52,519 nt of DNA from JADJNW01 sp964549655 (GCA_964549655.1 CAZJXN010000016.1:1-52519); one strand, 5' to 3'. Counted from the stretch's first letter, positions 32,934 to 42,185 are shown. Numbers and translations are program-made. The notes: generated by a model not told the origin, from the sequence alone.

Positions 32934-33860
32934 TCAAAGGATCAACTTTTCAAATGGAACAACAGTATCAAACCCTCTTTCGTTGAAATAAAATTTGGTT
33001 TCAGACTCACTTTGATAGCTTGTCGCTAACACAAAATCGCCGCCCCAAGCGCCGAGGGATTTTATTTTACCCCAATAATCCGAAAAATATAAGTCTTTAG
33101 CGCGTGGTAGTTCTAAGGTTTCAGCTACAATCGTTTCGTGTTGTAAAATAAGGGATTCAAATTCTGCAAGGTTTTGACAATCAATGAATTGCTGGGTTAG
33201 GTTGGAAATTTTGAAAATTAAATCTGGCTGATTATTTACTTTTTGGCGATAATGTGCGATGCCTTGGCGACTGTCTTGCTTCTTGCCAAGATAGACAAAG
33301 TAGAGCCGTTTGGCAAACGGCTGGAAAAGCGTCCTACGGTTCAAAACCGTAGGACGCTTTTCCAGCTGATATAAAATCGGTCCGCTCGCATTCGCGCAAG
33401 CAATATCATAACCGGAACCGCCAAACGTATCTTTTAATAATTCAAACGGGTCAATTTTTGCCCAATTTGCCAGATTCGCAATTAAAGTCGAACTCGTACC
33501 CAAGCCCCACGCACGCGGAAAATCCAGTCGGGTTTCGATTTGCAAACCTTGAAATTGTTGGAGGAAATTCGATTTTTGTTGTTGAATAGCTTGAAAAATT
33601 TGCGTTAAGCGTTCGCCTGTCGCTTGGTCTGTACCACTTTGATATTCGCCGAATGGCAGAGAAAATTTCCCTTCAAACCAAACAGAATCGTCTGCATCAT
33701 AGCTCGTCCAATTGATTGCAGTAGCCTCATTATCAACTACTTGTAATGATTGCCCCAGTTTTGTTGGCAACGCCAAAGCCAATGCGCCATCCAGCACAAA
33801 GTATTCGCCAGTGAGCAATAATTTTCCGTTAGAATAAAAAATAGATGGTTGGATATTCAA
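32934..33860 (-). CDS. GYDIA-type GHMP kinase (isoprenoid pathway)
   Basis: 308 residues. GHMP-kinase features: LLTGEYFVLDGALALALP at the start, the phosphate loop PRAWGLGTSSTLIANLA, and the family tag GSGYDIACANASGPILYQL. Members of this Bacteroidota family sit with mevalonate genes; a mevalonate or phosphomevalonate kinase role is inferred from the nearby HMG-CoA reductase and IPP isomerase. After GPILYQL the sequence EKRPTVLNRRTLFQPFAKR is encoded by two adjacent palindromes (33304-33365) that look like an in-frame insertion in a variable loop. Confidence 0.8.
   Translation of the reverse strand: MNIQPSIFYSNGKLLLTGEYFVLDGALALALPTKLGQSLQVVDNEATAINWTSYDADDSVWFEGKFSLPFGEYQSGTDQATGERLTQIFQAIQQQKSNFLQQFQGLQIETRLDFPRAWGLGTSSTLIANLANWAKIDPFELLKDTFGGSGYDIACANASGPILYQLEKRPTVLNRRTLFQPFAKRLYFVYLGKKQDSRQGIAHYRQKVNNQPDLIFKISNLTQQFIDCQNLAEFESLILQHETIVAETLELPRAKDLYFSDYWGKIKSLGAWGGDFVLATSYQSESETKFYFNERGFDTVVPFEKLIL
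33304..33365. repeat. Two adjacent palindromes inside the GHMP kinase gene
   Basis: AGCCGTTTG-g-CAAACGGCT (33304-33322) overlaps a second hairpin with 21-bp perfect arms and a 3-nt loop (33321-33341 and 33345-33365; arm begins CTGGAAAAGCGTCCTACGG). The reading frame is kept through both. Confidence 0.85.
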
Positions 33861-33863
33861 TGG

Positions 33864-33894
33864 TTGGAGGTTTAACTTTTTTTTGCTATTTTTG
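33864..33894 (+). promoter_or_regulatory. Probable promoter of the toxin-antitoxin pair
   Basis: TTG (33864-33866), 20-bp spacer, TATTTTTG (33887-33894). The ATG of the antitoxin is at 33944. Confidence 0.45.
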
Positions 33895-33943
33895 AATAGA
33901 AATACAATAGTAATAATTTGGTTTCAGTATAAAAATTTAAAGC

Positions 33944-34177
33944 ATGACTGTTAGTTTAGAAACGCGAAAATTGAGCATTATAGAATATATGGCAGAACTG
34001 GAAGACGAAAGTATTCTGCTACAAATTGAAAACCTGCTCAAGCCAAAAGTAGATTTTTGGGAGGAATTGAGTGATGTCGAAAAAGCCAGCATTCACAAAG
34101 GAATCGAGCAATTAGATGCTGGACAGCGCATTGGTTATGAGGCTTTTATGGCAAAATATCGAAAAACGGAAGCATGA
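33944..34177 (+). CDS. RelB-like antitoxin (addiction-module component)
   Basis: 77 residues, small and acidic: helical start (MTVSLETRKLSIIEYMAELE), a middle ILLQIENLLKP, and WEELSDVEKASIHKGIEQLDAG near the end. The pattern is that of 'addiction module component' antitoxins in Bacteroidota, which hold the ParE/RelE toxin through the C-terminal helix. The frame overlaps the toxin start by 4 bp. No clear ribbon-helix-helix motif is visible, so autoregulation is uncertain. Confidence 0.75.
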   Translation: MTVSLETRKLSIIEYMAELEDESILLQIENLLKPKVDFWEELSDVEKASIHKGIEQLDAGQRIGYEAFMAKYRKTEA

Positions 34178-34449
34178 AAGTCAATCTTTCCATTGAAGCC
34201 GCCGAGCAATTACAACAACTTTTAGATTATTTAGAAATAAACTGGTCGGTCAAAGTGCGCGATAATTTCATTCAAAAACTCGACCGTTCTATTCAAATTA
34301 TTATAGAAACGCCGTTCGCTTTTCCAGCTTCCGAAAAATTTCCTGGTTTGCGAAAATGTGTCATCACACCTCAAACAATTGCTTTTTATCGGGTTAAAGA
34401 AAATGAAGTAGAAGTTATTAGCTTGATAGATGCGAGGCATATTGTATAA
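34174..34449 (+). CDS. ParE/RelE superfamily toxin
   Basis: 91 residues starting ATGAAAG within the ATGA overlap. Helical hairpin (AAEQLQQLLDYLEINWS), then strands ending EVEVISLIDARHIV, typical of ParE-type toxins. RKCVITPQTIAFYRVKENEV carries the basic and aromatic core. ParE toxins target gyrase and RelE toxins cut ribosomal mRNA; the exact target is not clear. The pair interrupts the isoprenoid block between GHMP kinase and HMG-CoA reductase. Confidence 0.82.
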   Translation: MKVNLSIEAAEQLQQLLDYLEINWSVKVRDNFIQKLDRSIQIIIETPFAFPASEKFPGLRKCVITPQTIAFYRVKENEVEVISLIDARHIV

Positions 34450-34475
34450 AACTGCTTACTATCATTGTCAGCTAT

Positions 34476-35816
34476 TTACTTCACTTTCCCATTTAAAACC
34501 TCCACTTTCACCCTCGAAATCTCCAAAAATTCTCGCACCGCCGTAAACGACACTGCTTTATCCGAAAAAAAATACGCTGCGTCTTGTGTTTCTAACGCAT
34601 TGGCACCCAAGTGATTGAGTACATTGGTGAGGTGCATTTTCATGTGTCCTTTTTGAATACCCGTGGTGACGAGCGAGCGCAGTGCGGCAAAGTTTTGGGC
34701 TAAACCAGTGACCGCTACGATTTGCATGAGTTCTGCTGCGTTTGGATTGTCTAAAATTTCCAACGACAATTTTGCAAGTGGATGTAATTTGGTTAGTCCG
34801 CCAACTGTGCCAAGTGCAAGCGGAATGTCGAGCCAAAATTTGAAAATGCCGTTTTCGATGGTGCAATTGCTCAGGCTTCGGTACTGCCCGTCACGGCTGG
34901 CGTACGTGTGCGCACAAGCTTCTACCGCGCGGAAATCGTTGCCGGTGGCGAGGACGACGGAATCTATTCCATTTAAAATACCTTTGTTGTGCGTGGTGGC
35001 ACGATACGGGTCAATCTGCGCGATGCGCACGGCTTTGCGGAATTTCTCTGCAAAATAAGCGGCATCGGCTTCGTCACTGAGGTTTTCTATCGGACATTCC
35101 ACCCACGCGCGTACCAAACAATCTGGCGTATAATTGGATAAAATTGACATAATAATGTCCAACTCGCGTTCCGTTTCATCAAAAATAGGATGAGTTGCTA
35201 CAAAAACGGCAAGCGTACCGGCGAATTGTTCCAAAACAGAATTGATAAAATTAGCGCCCATCGAATCGCAGGTTTCAAATGAAACTCGTAATTGGTAGTA
35301 ATTTCTTTCTATATTTGTAAAATTCAGTAATTCAATACTTAACACGCCGCCGCCGCGCTTTTCCATATTGCAGGTAATGTCCGCAGAATCTTCTATCAAG
35401 TGTTGTTTTAAATCTTCAAAAACGGATTGTAATTTTTGAAAATCACCTTTCCACAAGAAATGAACTTGCCCTAATTTGACCGTTGAAATGACTTCTGCAT
35501 GAAAACCGCCTCGACTCATCCAATATTTTGCTGCGCTGGAAGCCGCTGCTACTACCGAACTTTCCTCAATCACCATCGGCACGGCGTAATGTTTTTCATT
35601 GATAATAAAATTGGGCGCAATGCCATACGGGAAAGGAAAGTTGGAAATCGTATTCTCACTAAAACCATCTATAACTCGTTGTAAATCAGCATCACTATGC
35701 CAAAAACTGGTCAACACCCGCTCCGCTTCGACTGGCTCCGAGGCAAAGTTTTCTGCAATCCAGCGAATCTTGTCGCTTTTTGATAATTTTGAAAAGCCGC
35801 TTACTAATTTTTTCAT
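34476..35816 (-). CDS. Hydroxymethylglutaryl-CoA reductase, class II
   Basis: 446 residues. Class II HMG-CoA reductase by its short N-terminus (MKKLVSGFSKLSKSDKIRWI) and motifs ENTISNFPFPYGIAPNF, VPMVIEESSVVAAAS (catalytic Glu), DSMGANFINSV, and GILNGIDSVVLATGNDFRA (Lys/Asp region). It converts HMG-CoA to mevalonate; class II enzymes may run in the degradative direction, but linkage to a GHMP kinase and IPP isomerase supports synthesis. AGATGCCAG units lie directly before its ATG. Confidence 0.93.
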   Translation of the reverse strand: MKKLVSGFSKLSKSDKIRWIAENFASEPVEAERVLTSFWHSDADLQRVIDGFSENTISNFPFPYGIAPNFIINEKHYAVPMVIEESSVVAAASSAAKYWMSRGGFHAEVISTVKLGQVHFLWKGDFQKLQSVFEDLKQHLIEDSADITCNMEKRGGGVLSIELLNFTNIERNYYQLRVSFETCDSMGANFINSVLEQFAGTLAVFVATHPIFDETERELDIIMSILSNYTPDCLVRAWVECPIENLSDEADAAYFAEKFRKAVRIAQIDPYRATTHNKGILNGIDSVVLATGNDFRAVEACAHTYASRDGQYRSLSNCTIENGIFKFWLDIPLALGTVGGLTKLHPLAKLSLEILDNPNAAELMQIVAVTGLAQNFAALRSLVTTGIQKGHMKMHLTNVLNHLGANALETQDAAYFFSDKAVSFTAVREFLEISRVKVEVLNGKVK

Positions 35817-35934
35817 AGATGCCAGATGCCAGATTATTAGATGCCAGATCGCTCCCTACTTGAACAAAAAACAAGAAATAGGCAACGTCAAATGTGTAAC
35901 CTCAAACAAGAAACTTCAAACCTCCAACTTCAAA
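35817..35934 (-). repeat. CATCTGG and TTTGAAG arrays between fni and HMG-CoA reductase
   Basis: On the minus strand three ATCTGGCATCT units end exactly at the HMG-CoA reductase ATG. Further upstream GTTTGAAGTTTCTTGTTTGA units run to the end of fni. The two families are stacked. Confidence 0.6.
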
Positions 35935-36996
35935 CTACCGAACTTTTAAAAACGCTGTCGCCAATTCCAATCCCTGTACTTGCGCTTCCACATATTGATA
36001 TAATTCTTCATAACTACCGCGCGCGTGCTTCAAAAAACTTGATGCTTGTCCATAAACGGCGGGCAATTGCACTTTATTTATTAAATAATAGCCGTCTAAA
36101 AAATGTTGGATGCCACCGGAAATGATTACTTGTTTGCACAACATTTTTTCTCCTAATTCCAAGATTAATTGATTCGTAAAAGTCACCATTTCTGGGGCAC
36201 TGTGACCCACATTTGCCAATTGGCTATAAATTTCCTGCTTGGTCGCGTCGCTGCGCAAAAGCTCAAGTTTTGCAAAATTTGTACCGCCATTCGCCGCAAA
36301 ATCAATCGCTTCGAGCGGCAATTGAAACAAGGCTTTCAGGCTTTCATAACCCATGCCTTGACCTACTTCCTTCACAATGACTGAAATATCCATACGTTCT
36401 AAAAACGTGGTAATGGTTTCAATGGGTGCTTTTTTAAAGCGGTCGCCTTCTGGCTGTAACCATTCCTGTAAAGGATTGACGTGGATAATCAGCCCATCGG
36501 CTTGCAATTTATTTAACAGATTTTCAACCCGATACAACTCTTGTTTTTCTATCAACTGTTCTACTTGTGCAATCCCCAAATTCGCGTAAAGCGGCAGGTC
36601 ATCACCCATATCCGCCCGTACATCAAAGTCTGGAAGCACTTCGTCAGTGTACAATAATGCTCGACAAGAACCCAATCCCATGCCCATTCCAAAATCCCGA
36701 CACGCGCGCGCCAAATTATGGTTAATCGTATTCGCCCACTCTGTGCCGCCCGTCATGCTCGACACCCACATCGGGACTCGAAATAATTTATTCAAAAATA
36801 AAAACGATTGCAAACTCCCGCGCTGCGGATGCCTCGACAACAATGGCTCATAGTAAAAACGTTCGTCCAACTCCCCAGTTCCTACCTGCGAGCGCAACGC
36901 CAGCTCAATGTGGTCGCGCTTACGCGTAGCCGCAGTTGGGTCATCATCGGGTATCGGTAAAGTTAGATCTTCCACAGTTTGGTTGGTATGCGTCAT
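35935..36996 (-). CDS. fni: Isopentenyl-diphosphate delta-isomerase, type 2
   Basis: 353 residues, FMN-dependent TIM barrel that interconverts IPP and DMAPP. Motifs: ATRKRDHIELAL at the N-terminus, PMWVSSMTGGTEWA (FMN site), GLIIHVNPLQEWLQPEGDR (substrate His/Asn/Gln), VIVKEVGQGM (Lys/Glu) and DFAANGGTNFA. The type 2 enzyme is unrelated to the type 1 Idi. It completes the visible isoprenoid block on the minus strand. The -7 box lies one base before the ATG. Confidence 0.93.
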   Translation of the reverse strand: MTHTNQTVEDLTLPIPDDDPTAATRKRDHIELALRSQVGTGELDERFYYEPLLSRHPQRGSLQSFLFLNKLFRVPMWVSSMTGGTEWANTINHNLARACRDFGMGMGLGSCRALLYTDEVLPDFDVRADMGDDLPLYANLGIAQVEQLIEKQELYRVENLLNKLQADGLIIHVNPLQEWLQPEGDRFKKAPIETITTFLERMDISVIVKEVGQGMGYESLKALFQLPLEAIDFAANGGTNFAKLELLRSDATKQEIYSQLANVGHSAPEMVTFTNQLILELGEKMLCKQVIISGGIQHFLDGYYLINKVQLPAVYGQASSFLKHARGSYEELYQYVEAQVQGLELATAFLKVR

Positions 36997-36997
36997 A

Positions 36998-37005
36998 CAA
37001 AGTTA
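36998..37005 (-). promoter_or_regulatory. -7 box next to the fni start codon
   Basis: TAACTTTG on the minus strand is separated from the ATG by one T. Together with similar cases at 18646 and 42190 it suggests leaderless transcripts, or that these boxes are chance. Confidence 0.4.
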
Positions 37006-37134
37006 CACTTTTTAAGATGGATGCGGCGCTCAAAAGTTGAGCAATGAAACAAGGATTCCGGGAAATAGTTTGACGTTTCTTGTTGCTCGCGTAACGTTGA
37101 CTATGTGAAGTTTTTGTCTGCTTCCAACTTTCCA

Positions 37135-38244
37135 TCATTCCAATTTTCCATAATGTTTCACTAACAACCCATTTTTCATCCTCGGCTCAAACCACGTAGA
37201 TTTCGGCGGCAAAGTTCCTCCATTTTCTACCAAATCCACCAAATCTTGAAAAGCAATCGGATGTAAACAAAAGCCCCAGCGATTCGAATATTCAGATATT
37301 TTAGCTTGCATTACAGCCAGACTTTTAGGTGCTTCTACATAAGTTACGCGCTTGTCGTGCCGCACATCTTCGATTCCTAATAAATTTCGCAACACTTTTT
37401 CGTTCCATAATTGGGTATCCAAAACCACCGTTTCGTTCGTAAATTCTTGCAACACTGCTTCTTTCCATTGCAATAAGAACCAACCAGTTGCGGTACGAAG
37501 CGTGAGTTTATGTTTTTGAATCGGTAAGGTCGGTTCAGCCAGCGGTTTGATTTCGAAAAAAGGTTGTAATGCAGTCAGGTCAACGTGCTCCGGAATTTCT
37601 ACGATGCGATTAAAAGCCAAAATTTCCAATTCACTGGAAGGAAAAAAAGCGCAGTAAACGTTTTGGTATGCTGCTTTTATGGATTTATCCTCTATCGTTT
37701 TAGCTATCAAAGCCATTGCACACATTCGGTGGTGTCCATCCGCGATGTAGGCGTGTGGTACTTGGGTTGCAAAAAGGGTTTGCAATTCTTGAATATCCGC
37801 ATTTTTCTGCACTGCCCAGAGGCGATGGATTTGCTGGTCTTTTGTAAAAGTCATCTCCAAAAAAACGGGATGCTGCATTATATATTCCGCCACCCAGCGG
37901 TCAATCTGCGGAACAGCGGGATACGCCAACAATACGGGCTTCACGGCAGCTTGACGTTCCAGTGTCAATTTCATTTGCTTATGTTCTTCTTGGAGCAGCG
38001 TGTTTTCATGTTTTTTAATTGCACCGTTTAAATACGCTTCCACATCCACGCAGCCGAGCAAGCCGCGGTAGGTGCGCGTAACGGTCTGAATTTCATACAA
38101 GTAGATCGCCTTTGTTTTATTTTCCAAAAAAAAGCCAGTTTGCTGCAAATTCTGATATCGTTCTTTAACAAGGTCGAAAAGCGCGGGTTCGGCTGCGAGC
38201 TGATTCAGATTTGGATAAAAACCGATGAATGGTGTAAGGTGCAT
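37135..38244 (-). CDS. DUF1015 family protein
   Basis: 369 residues. DUF1015 signatures: YLYEIQTVTRTYRGLLGCV, the His-rich IADGHHRMCAMAL, and the ending GGTLPPKSTWFEPRMKNGLL. The family occurs widely, often near serine or phosphoserine metabolism genes, and has no proven activity; the ADGHHR motif suggests a nucleotide or metal site. Cytoplasmic, no signal peptide. Confidence 0.88.
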   Translation of the reverse strand: MHLTPFIGFYPNLNQLAAEPALFDLVKERYQNLQQTGFFLENKTKAIYLYEIQTVTRTYRGLLGCVDVEAYLNGAIKKHENTLLQEEHKQMKLTLERQAAVKPVLLAYPAVPQIDRWVAEYIMQHPVFLEMTFTKDQQIHRLWAVQKNADIQELQTLFATQVPHAYIADGHHRMCAMALIAKTIEDKSIKAAYQNVYCAFFPSSELEILAFNRIVEIPEHVDLTALQPFFEIKPLAEPTLPIQKHKLTLRTATGWFLLQWKEAVLQEFTNETVVLDTQLWNEKVLRNLLGIEDVRHDKRVTYVEAPKSLAVMQAKISEYSNRWGFCLHPIAFQDLVDLVENGGTLPPKSTWFEPRMKNGLLVKHYGKLE

Positions 38245-38264
38245 TTTTGTGATACGTGTGTTTG

Positions 38265-38272
38265 CAAAGATA
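38265..38272 (-). promoter_or_regulatory. Probable -7 box for the DUF1015 gene
   Basis: TATCTTTG on the minus strand, 20 bp before the start codon at 38244. Confidence 0.45.
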
Positions 38273-38280
38273 TGGGAAAA

Positions 38281-38317
38281 TGGGTGATCGGGTGATGGGT
38301 TTATAGGGTGATTTTGA
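38281..38317 (+). repeat. GGGTGAT-family repeat
   Basis: TGGGTGATCGGGTGATGGGT followed by TTATAGGGTGATTTT; nearly the same order of units as 3631-3666. Confidence 0.6.
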
Positions 38318-38471
38318 TTGGTGGTAGAAACACAACAAAGACAATAATTGAAAGAATGAACCGAGCGGTGAGGAAAAAATAAGTGCTGAATTTATAGGGT
38401 GGTTTCACGTGCAGAAAAAGCTATGTGTTAAAAAATCTGTATAAGAAAAACTAAACGAATATTAGACAAAT

Positions 38472-38505
38472 AAAAAAAGGGCGGTAGCTTATGCTACTTC
38501 GCCCT
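38472..38505 (-). terminator. Minus-strand intrinsic terminator without an obvious gene
   Basis: AGGGCG (38478-38483) pairs with CGCCCT (38500-38505), and inner GTAGC (38484-38488) with GCTAC (38493-38497). Read on the minus strand it is followed by seven Ts (38472-38478). Confidence 0.55.
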
Positions 38506-39003
38506 CAAAAAAACTAAACCCCAGTTATAATCTTGAAGAAGACATATTTTCCAATAAAATAAGGTGTTTGGAAAAATGTTTTCTGTGAAAATTCTATTGA
38601 TAATACTTAAAAACGAAATTCTATTGTTTTTAGTTTGCAACAAAATGTTAAAAAACGTTCCAAACAGATGCAAATCTAATACGTTTTCTGAAATTCCGCA
38701 TTTTTTTAGAAAAAAAAACGACGAAAATTAGAAATTTTAACAAACAAGACCTTTTGCTTTTCTGCGTAAGTGACTAATTATTCAAACTGGTTTGCCCGCA
38801 AAAGGTTCACACAAGTTACATTAAAATCTGTGCCTTTTATTTTTCGAAACAAAAATACCAAAAAAATACGTATCCTGTATGCTTTTCTTAGACAAGAGAA
38901 CAAGGACATTTTATTCCATTTTGTGATAAATTTTTAAAACAATTTTCGGAAACCAATTCTACTTTCCTTTCGTTGTTACAATCCACTATATTCGCATTTT
39001 TAA

Positions 39004-39053
39004 ATGGTATTGGGTATTCGGTATTTGGTACTGGGTAAAAATACCAAGTACAA
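39004..39053 (+). repeat. GGTATTGG array before metG
   Basis: Four GGTATT/GGTACT-type units followed by a reverse-complement piece (ATACCAAGTAC) that can pair with TTGGTACTGGGTA, ending six bases before the metG ATG. Confidence 0.5.
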
Positions 39054-39059
39054 AAGAGC

Positions 39060-41225
39060 ATGGCTAAAAAAACACTTGTAACTTCTGCACTGCCTTACGC
39101 GAATGGTGCGCTCCACCTTGGACACCTTGCGGGCGCGTACCTACCTGCGGACATCTACGTCCGTTACCTGCGCTTGCTGGGCAAGGACGTATTGTGGGTG
39201 TGTGGAAGTGACGAACATGGCGCTGCGATTACCATTCGAGCGAAAAAAGACGGCATCTCACCCCGCGAAATTATTGATAAATATCATGCTCTAAATAAAG
39301 ATACGTTTGAAAAATTAGGTATTTCCTTTGATTATTATCATCGCACGAGTGAGCCATTACATCACGAAACTTCCCAAGATTTTTTCCTAAAATTATACGA
39401 AAAAGGGGATGAGTTTGACGAGCAAATTGTCGAACAATATTACGACGAGGCGTATGACCAGTTTCTCGCCGACCGCTATATCATTGGCACTTGCCCGAAT
39501 TGTGGACATCCCAGCGCGTACGGCGACCAGTGTGAAAATTGTGGCATTGACCTTTCGCCTTTGCAATTGATTAATCCGCGCTCGACTTTAAGTGGAAATC
39601 CACCGATTTTAAGAGAAACCAAGCACTGGTATTTTAAGTTGGACAAGCACGCCGGGTGGCTCCGCGAGTGGATTGCAACTGGAATTTTGGATGGCAAATT
39701 ACAACACGACGCAAAGGCTTGGCGAAAACACGTCGTAGGGCAATGTTTATCTTGGTTGGATGGTGGTTTGCATCCGCGTTCCATCACGCGCGACTTGGAT
39801 TGGGGCATCTCGGTGCCGCTGGAGGAAGCGAAGGGAAAAGTGCTGTACGTGTGGTTTGACGCGCCGATTGGCTACATTTCTGCAACCAAACAGTGGGCGA
39901 TTGAGAACGGTAAAAATTGGGAAGATTACTGGAAGGGAGATGATGTAGAACTCATTCACTTTATTGGAAAAGATAATATTGTTTTTCATTGTATTGTATT
40001 TCCGGCCATGCTGAAGGCGTATGGTGATTTTGCATTGCCCAAAAATGTACCAGCGAATCAGTTTTTAAATTTTGAAGGACAGAAATTTTCAAAGTCTCGA
40101 AATTGGGGCATTGAACAGGATGAATATTTGGAAGAATTCAAAAATTTTCCAAATAAAGAAGACGCGCTGCGGTACGCTTTGATTCGCAATATGCCAGAGA
40201 ATCGAGATGCGGATTTCAAATGGGATGAATTTGTAGAATTTCACGATAAAGAACTGGCGGATAATCTCGGCAATTTTGTAAATCGCGTTATTACTTTGAC
40301 CCAAAAATATTTCAACGGCAAAGTGCCAACCGTAGACGTGCATCTGGCGGAAAAGCTGGAAGACGTGCGCCACAAAGCGATTGCGCTCACCCGCGAGTTA
40401 GACGTGTTTAGTTTTAAACAAGCGATTCAATATTTTTTGGAACTTTCCACTTGGGGAAATACTTACTTGCAGGATGTGTCGCCGTGGCAAATTTATAAAA
40501 CCGAACCAGACAGCCCAGTTATAAAAGAATGCTTATATGTAAGTCTGCAAATTGTCGGCTTATTGAGCGTGTTGAGTCAGCCTTTTATTCCGTTTACGAC
40601 GCCGCGTATTCGCAAGTTATTGAACCTGCCGGATTTACAAAATGGTGATTTACAAGTCGCTATCGAAAAATTGAATCGCGGCGAATCACTTGTTCCTGCC
40701 GGTCACAAAGTGGGCGAACCAACGATTTTATTTGCAAAAATTATAGATAGACAAGATTCCAGCCGCCTTGAAATTATCAATCGGCAAAAAGCAAAATTGA
40801 TCACAATTGTGGAAACAGAAGACCTTGGAATACCTGCGCTTACGCCTACTAATGTAGAGCCAACGCCGACAGAAAAGTCACTTTACGTAGAATCCAAACC
40901 GGAAATCACCTACGACGACTTTACCAAACTCGACTTGCGTACGGGCGTTATTGTCGAAGCGGAGCGCGTGCCAAAAGCGGATAAGTTGTTGAAACTGAGC
41001 GTGGATTTAGGTTTTGAAATGCGCACGATTGTATCGGGTATTGCGGAGCATTTTGAGCCGGAAGGTTTGGTTGGAAAAAAAGTGGTCGTTGTGGCGAATC
41101 TCGCGCCGCGCAAATTGCGGGGTATTGAAAGTCAGGGCATGATTTTGTCGGCAGAAGATGCGGACGGGAAGTTAGGATTGATTGCGCCGCCGGAGGAATG
41201 GGATGGGGGTTGGATTGTGAAATAA
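39060..41225 (+). CDS. metG: Methionine--tRNA ligase with C-terminal tRNA-binding domain
   Basis: 721 residues. Class I synthetase with PYANGALHLGHLAG (HIGH-like HLGH at 19-22), the zinc knuckle TCPNCGHPSAYGDQCENCG (about 140-160), and KFSKS (about 342-346). An anticodon-binding helical domain follows, and from about residue 619 an EMAP/Trbp-type tRNA-binding domain (DFTKLDLRTGVIVEAERVPK ... LAPRKLRGIESQGMIL). Complete, at the length expected for the dimeric MetG form. Confidence 0.96.
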   Translation: MAKKTLVTSALPYANGALHLGHLAGAYLPADIYVRYLRLLGKDVLWVCGSDEHGAAITIRAKKDGISPREIIDKYHALNKDTFEKLGISFDYYHRTSEPLHHETSQDFFLKLYEKGDEFDEQIVEQYYDEAYDQFLADRYIIGTCPNCGHPSAYGDQCENCGIDLSPLQLINPRSTLSGNPPILRETKHWYFKLDKHAGWLREWIATGILDGKLQHDAKAWRKHVVGQCLSWLDGGLHPRSITRDLDWGISVPLEEAKGKVLYVWFDAPIGYISATKQWAIENGKNWEDYWKGDDVELIHFIGKDNIVFHCIVFPAMLKAYGDFALPKNVPANQFLNFEGQKFSKSRNWGIEQDEYLEEFKNFPNKEDALRYALIRNMPENRDADFKWDEFVEFHDKELADNLGNFVNRVITLTQKYFNGKVPTVDVHLAEKLEDVRHKAIALTRELDVFSFKQAIQYFLELSTWGNTYLQDVSPWQIYKTEPDSPVIKECLYVSLQIVGLLSVLSQPFIPFTTPRIRKLLNLPDLQNGDLQVAIEKLNRGESLVPAGHKVGEPTILFAKIIDRQDSSRLEIINRQKAKLITIVETEDLGIPALTPTNVEPTPTEKSLYVESKPEITYDDFTKLDLRTGVIVEAERVPKADKLLKLSVDLGFEMRTIVSGIAEHFEPEGLVGKKVVVVANLAPRKLRGIESQGMILSAEDADGKLGLIAPPEEWDGGWIVK

Positions 41226-41316
41226 ATTTGAAGGTTTGATGTTTATGGTTTGCCCATTTGACATATCTAAAATCTATTGTCTGACATCTGGCAGCTATAA
41301 ATCTGGCATCTCATCT
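41226..41316. repeat. TTTGAAG and CATCTGG units between convergent metG and Rpn genes
   Basis: TTTGAAGGTTTGATGTTTAT units follow the metG stop, then TCTGACATCTGGCAGC and ATCTGGCATCTC units. The latter encode the last residues (EMPDL) and stop of the Rpn-family gene. Confidence 0.55.
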
Positions 41317-42185
41317 TGGTTCGCTTGTGTTTCTTGTTCCCAATTTTCTTTTATTTGCAATACTTCTTCTACAGAAATACGCTGATATTTGGCAATTTGC
41401 TCAATAATCAATACTCCATCTTTCAGCATTTCAATCGTGCCTTCTACTTTTTCCTGCTCGATACCTTGCTCAAGACCTTGCTCAAGACCCTCCTCCACAC
41501 CTTTTTGCAAACCGCGTTTGTAGAGGATATCCTTTTCTACGTCAAAATCAAATTCAACTTGCATATCCTGTGTTATTTTAATGGTTTCGTCTTGCAATTT
41601 ACGCAATCCCGACAATATATTCAACTGTCGGACGTACTTTTGTAGTTCCAGTTTTCCGTGTACCACTTGTAATAATCGGTCTATAATTTGTTGAATAACT
41701 ACTTCGGGTGTCTCGCCATGAAAGTCGCCCAAAATAGCTAAAATGATTTCCTGAGGTGTGTTTGACCATGCCAATTGTTCGTAGCGGTAGGCTTGAATAT
41801 TGCGCAATTCAAAGCCCACGATTTGCTGTTCCGGCGGCAACTGTGTTTTCATCGTCATCGGCTGGCTACCCAAATAAATAACAAATTGGCGAACGGGCAG
41901 TTGATATTTCCGTTGCAAAATAGCTTTGTATTCAGCTTGACGATACAGCATTTCCGCGTCGTTCGTGGATTGAAACTCTAAGTGTAGAATGAAAGTTTCC
42001 GGTTTGTCCGTTTCTACTATTCTAACAAAATCGGGTTCTCTCTCAAGGGTTACTTGCAGTTTTTCCGGCAGTGGTTTGGACTGAAGTATTTTGAAGCCCA
42101 ACCATTTTTCGGCGATGGGCAGAAAGAGTTCTTCCAGATTTTCTTTTAGAATTTTATCAAAGGCTTTTGATTCCTTGTTCTTCAT
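41295..42185 (-). CDS. Rpn family (PD-(D/E)XK transposase-like) protein
   Basis: 296 residues. N-terminal recombination-promoting nuclease-like domain: REPDFVRIVETDKPETFILHLEFQST gives the Asp...E-x-Q pattern of the PD-(D/E)XK fold. The C-terminal part contains RGLQKGVEEGLEQGLEQG, the Gly/Glu/Gln repeat common at the end of Rpn/YhgA-like proteins. Such genes are widespread in Bacteroidota and often act in DNA break or recombination; this one has Q where K is usual, so activity is uncertain. It ends in the repeat-encoded residues MPDL. Confidence 0.8.
   Translation of the reverse strand: MKNKESKAFDKILKENLEELFLPIAEKWLGFKILQSKPLPEKLQVTLEREPDFVRIVETDKPETFILHLEFQSTNDAEMLYRQAEYKAILQRKYQLPVRQFVIYLGSQPMTMKTQLPPEQQIVGFELRNIQAYRYEQLAWSNTPQEIILAILGDFHGETPEVVIQQIIDRLLQVVHGKLELQKYVRQLNILSGLRKLQDETIKITQDMQVEFDFDVEKDILYKRGLQKGVEEGLEQGLEQGIEQEKVEGTIEMLKDGVLIIEQIAKYQRISVEEVLQIKENWEQETQANQDEMPDL

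Larger units (their letters stand above)
38245..39059. other. 815-bp intergenic region
   Basis: It contains a -7 box (38265-38272, minus) for DUF1015, a GGGTGAT-family array, a strong minus-strand terminator (38472-38505), about 480 bp of AT-rich sequence without a coding frame, and the GGTATT array before metG. The terminator without a gene upstream of it suggests an unannotated small RNA on the minus strand. Confidence 0.4.
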
